A stretch of DNA of 5,228 nucleotides from Lachnospiraceae bacterium. Lineage in GTDB: Bacteria; Bacillota_A; Clostridia; Lachnospirales; Lachnospiraceae. The translations under genes were made by a program, and so were the position numbers. This document shows, one piece after another, positions 4,379-5,228 of the stretch (position 1 is the stretch's first letter; each line of letters begins with the position of its first letter). The stretch spans positions 1-5,228 of the forward strand of contig JAILDD010000030.1 of the NCBI GenBank assembly GCA_024689605.1, read 5' to 3'. The notes beneath the pieces were generated by a model. The model was given only the letters and a program-made list of their open reading frames with translations. It searched no databases and was not told the origin of the DNA.

Positions 4379-5228
4379 TCAGTCAATCTCATCCCTGAGA
4401 TGAAGTCCCATTTCCTTAAGCTTTGCAAGTACTTCATCAAGAGATTTCTTACCAAGATTACGAACCTTCATCATGTCGTCTGAAGTCTTATTAGTGAGCT
4501 CCTCAACGGTATTGATGCCGGCTCTCTTCAGGCAGTTGTAAGATCTTACAGACAGCTCAAGCTCATCAATAGAAATAGCTGTTGATGTCTTCTGCTGGTT
4601 CTGTATCTCACATGCAAGAACCTGTGCCTGCTGGCCCTTATCGGAAAGATTGATGAAGAGCTTGAGGTGCTCGCTGAGTACCTTTGCAGCAAGGCTGACT
4701 GCCTCATCAGGTGCCATTGCACCGTTTGTGAATACTTCAAGTGTAAGCTTATCAAGGTCTGTAACCTGACCTACACGGGTATTCTCAACGTTCATATTAA
4801 CACGCTCTACGGGAGTGTAGATAGAATCAACAGCGATACCTCCTATTGAGGAATCCTCACGCTTATTCTTATCAGCACTCACATATCCGCGACCCTTTGT
4901 GATCTCAATATCCATCTCGAACTTTGTGTCCTTGCCGCCGCTTAAGGTAGCAATTGTCTGGTCAAGATTTATGATATATACATCAGGATCATCGATCTTG
5001 ATATCCGAAGCCTTTATCACTCCGCTGCCTTCAAAGTTGATGTGTGCTTTCTTACGCTCATCATTGTCGCTTTCATCCCTGATGGCGAGAGACTTGATGT
5101 TCATAACGATCTCAGTCACATCTTCCTTGACACCCGGAATAGAAGAAAACTCATGCTTTACTCCGTCGATCTTGATCTGGCTGACTGCAGCTCCGGGAAG
5201 TGAAGCAAGCATGATACGTCTCAGGGAA
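4379..5228 (-). CDS. rpoA: DNA-directed RNA polymerase subunit alpha, 5' end outside window
   Basis: The alpha subunit dimerises to nucleate RNA polymerase assembly and its C-terminal domain contacts UP elements and activators. 282 residues are present; the frame is open to the right edge and begins [15 protein letters not shown], so about 35-40 N-terminal residues are outside. The first ATG in the window (5212) is internal, not the start. N-terminal domain signatures include [21 protein letters not shown] and [21 protein letters not shown]. The C-terminal domain shows [19 protein letters not shown] and [14 protein letters not shown], retaining the Arg, Asn, Gly and Lys that correspond to the DNA-binding residues 265, 268, 296 and 298 of E. 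coli. The intact C-terminus RDEID ends at TGA 4379-4381 region. Confidence 0.97.
   Translation of the reverse strand, partial: SLRRIMLASLPGAAVSQIKIDGVKHEFSSIPGVKEDVTEIVMNIKSLAIRDESDNDERKKAHINFEGSGVIKASDIKIDDPDVYIINLDQTIATLSGGKDTKFEMDIEITKGRGYVSADKNKREDSSIGGIAVDSIYTPVERVNMNVENTRVGQVTDLDKLTLEVFTNGAMAPDEAVSLAAKVLSEHLKLFINLSDKGQQAQVLACEIQNQQKTSTAISIDELELSVRSYNCLKRAGINTVEELTNKTSDDMMKVRNLGKKSLDEVLAKLKEMGLHLRDEID

Overview
The window is a chromosomal segment of a low-to-mid GC Gram-positive bacterium, most likely a Lachnospiraceae-type Clostridium. I infer this from the minus-strand order rpoA - rplQ - ecfA1 - ecfA2 - ecfT - truA, which is the end of the large ribosomal-protein region in Firmicutes, and from an L17 protein enlarged by lysine-rich insertions. 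No database search was possible, so the taxon is an inference.

Layout, read along the minus strand (right to left). 5228-4379 is rpoA (RNA polymerase alpha), with its 5' end outside the window. A 149-base gap with no convincing gene follows. 4229-3693 is rplQ (ribosomal protein L17). A strong intrinsic terminator (3669-3622) comes next. 3608-969 holds the energising module of an ECF vitamin/metal transporter: ATPases EcfA1 and EcfA2, whose genes overlap by ATGA, and the membrane coupling protein EcfT, which starts at TTG. No substrate-binding S component is present, as expected for a shared (group II) module. 527-1 is the 5' two-thirds of truA (tRNA pseudouridine synthase), cut by the window edge.

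The unusual part is the 441-base gap between ecfT and truA. It contains what looks like a complete, compact type I toxin-antitoxin cassette. A plus-strand promoter (644-672) drives a ~200-nt mRNA encoding a 30-residue single-span hydrophobic peptide (744-836) that resembles holin-like/TxpA-BsrG-type toxins. A perfect-consensus promoter on the opposite strand (967-939), one base after the ecfT stop codon, drives a ~100-nt convergent RNA. Both RNAs end at one symmetrical 14-bp hairpin (832-879) that overlaps the toxin stop codon. The antitoxin RNA carries a second, separate stretch that can pair over 13 contiguous bases with the toxin ribosome-binding region. The two promoters and 5' ends are near-identical inverted copies (23/26). 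This is the same architecture as the par (fst/RNA II) locus of plasmid pAD1, but with a different toxin sequence and on the chromosome.

How it fits together: rpoA/rplQ and ecfA1A2T are housekeeping genes expressed leftward. The terminator after rplQ should reduce readthrough into the ecf genes. The shared hairpin of the cassette should reduce readthrough from ecfT into truA, although truA has no obvious strong promoter of its own.
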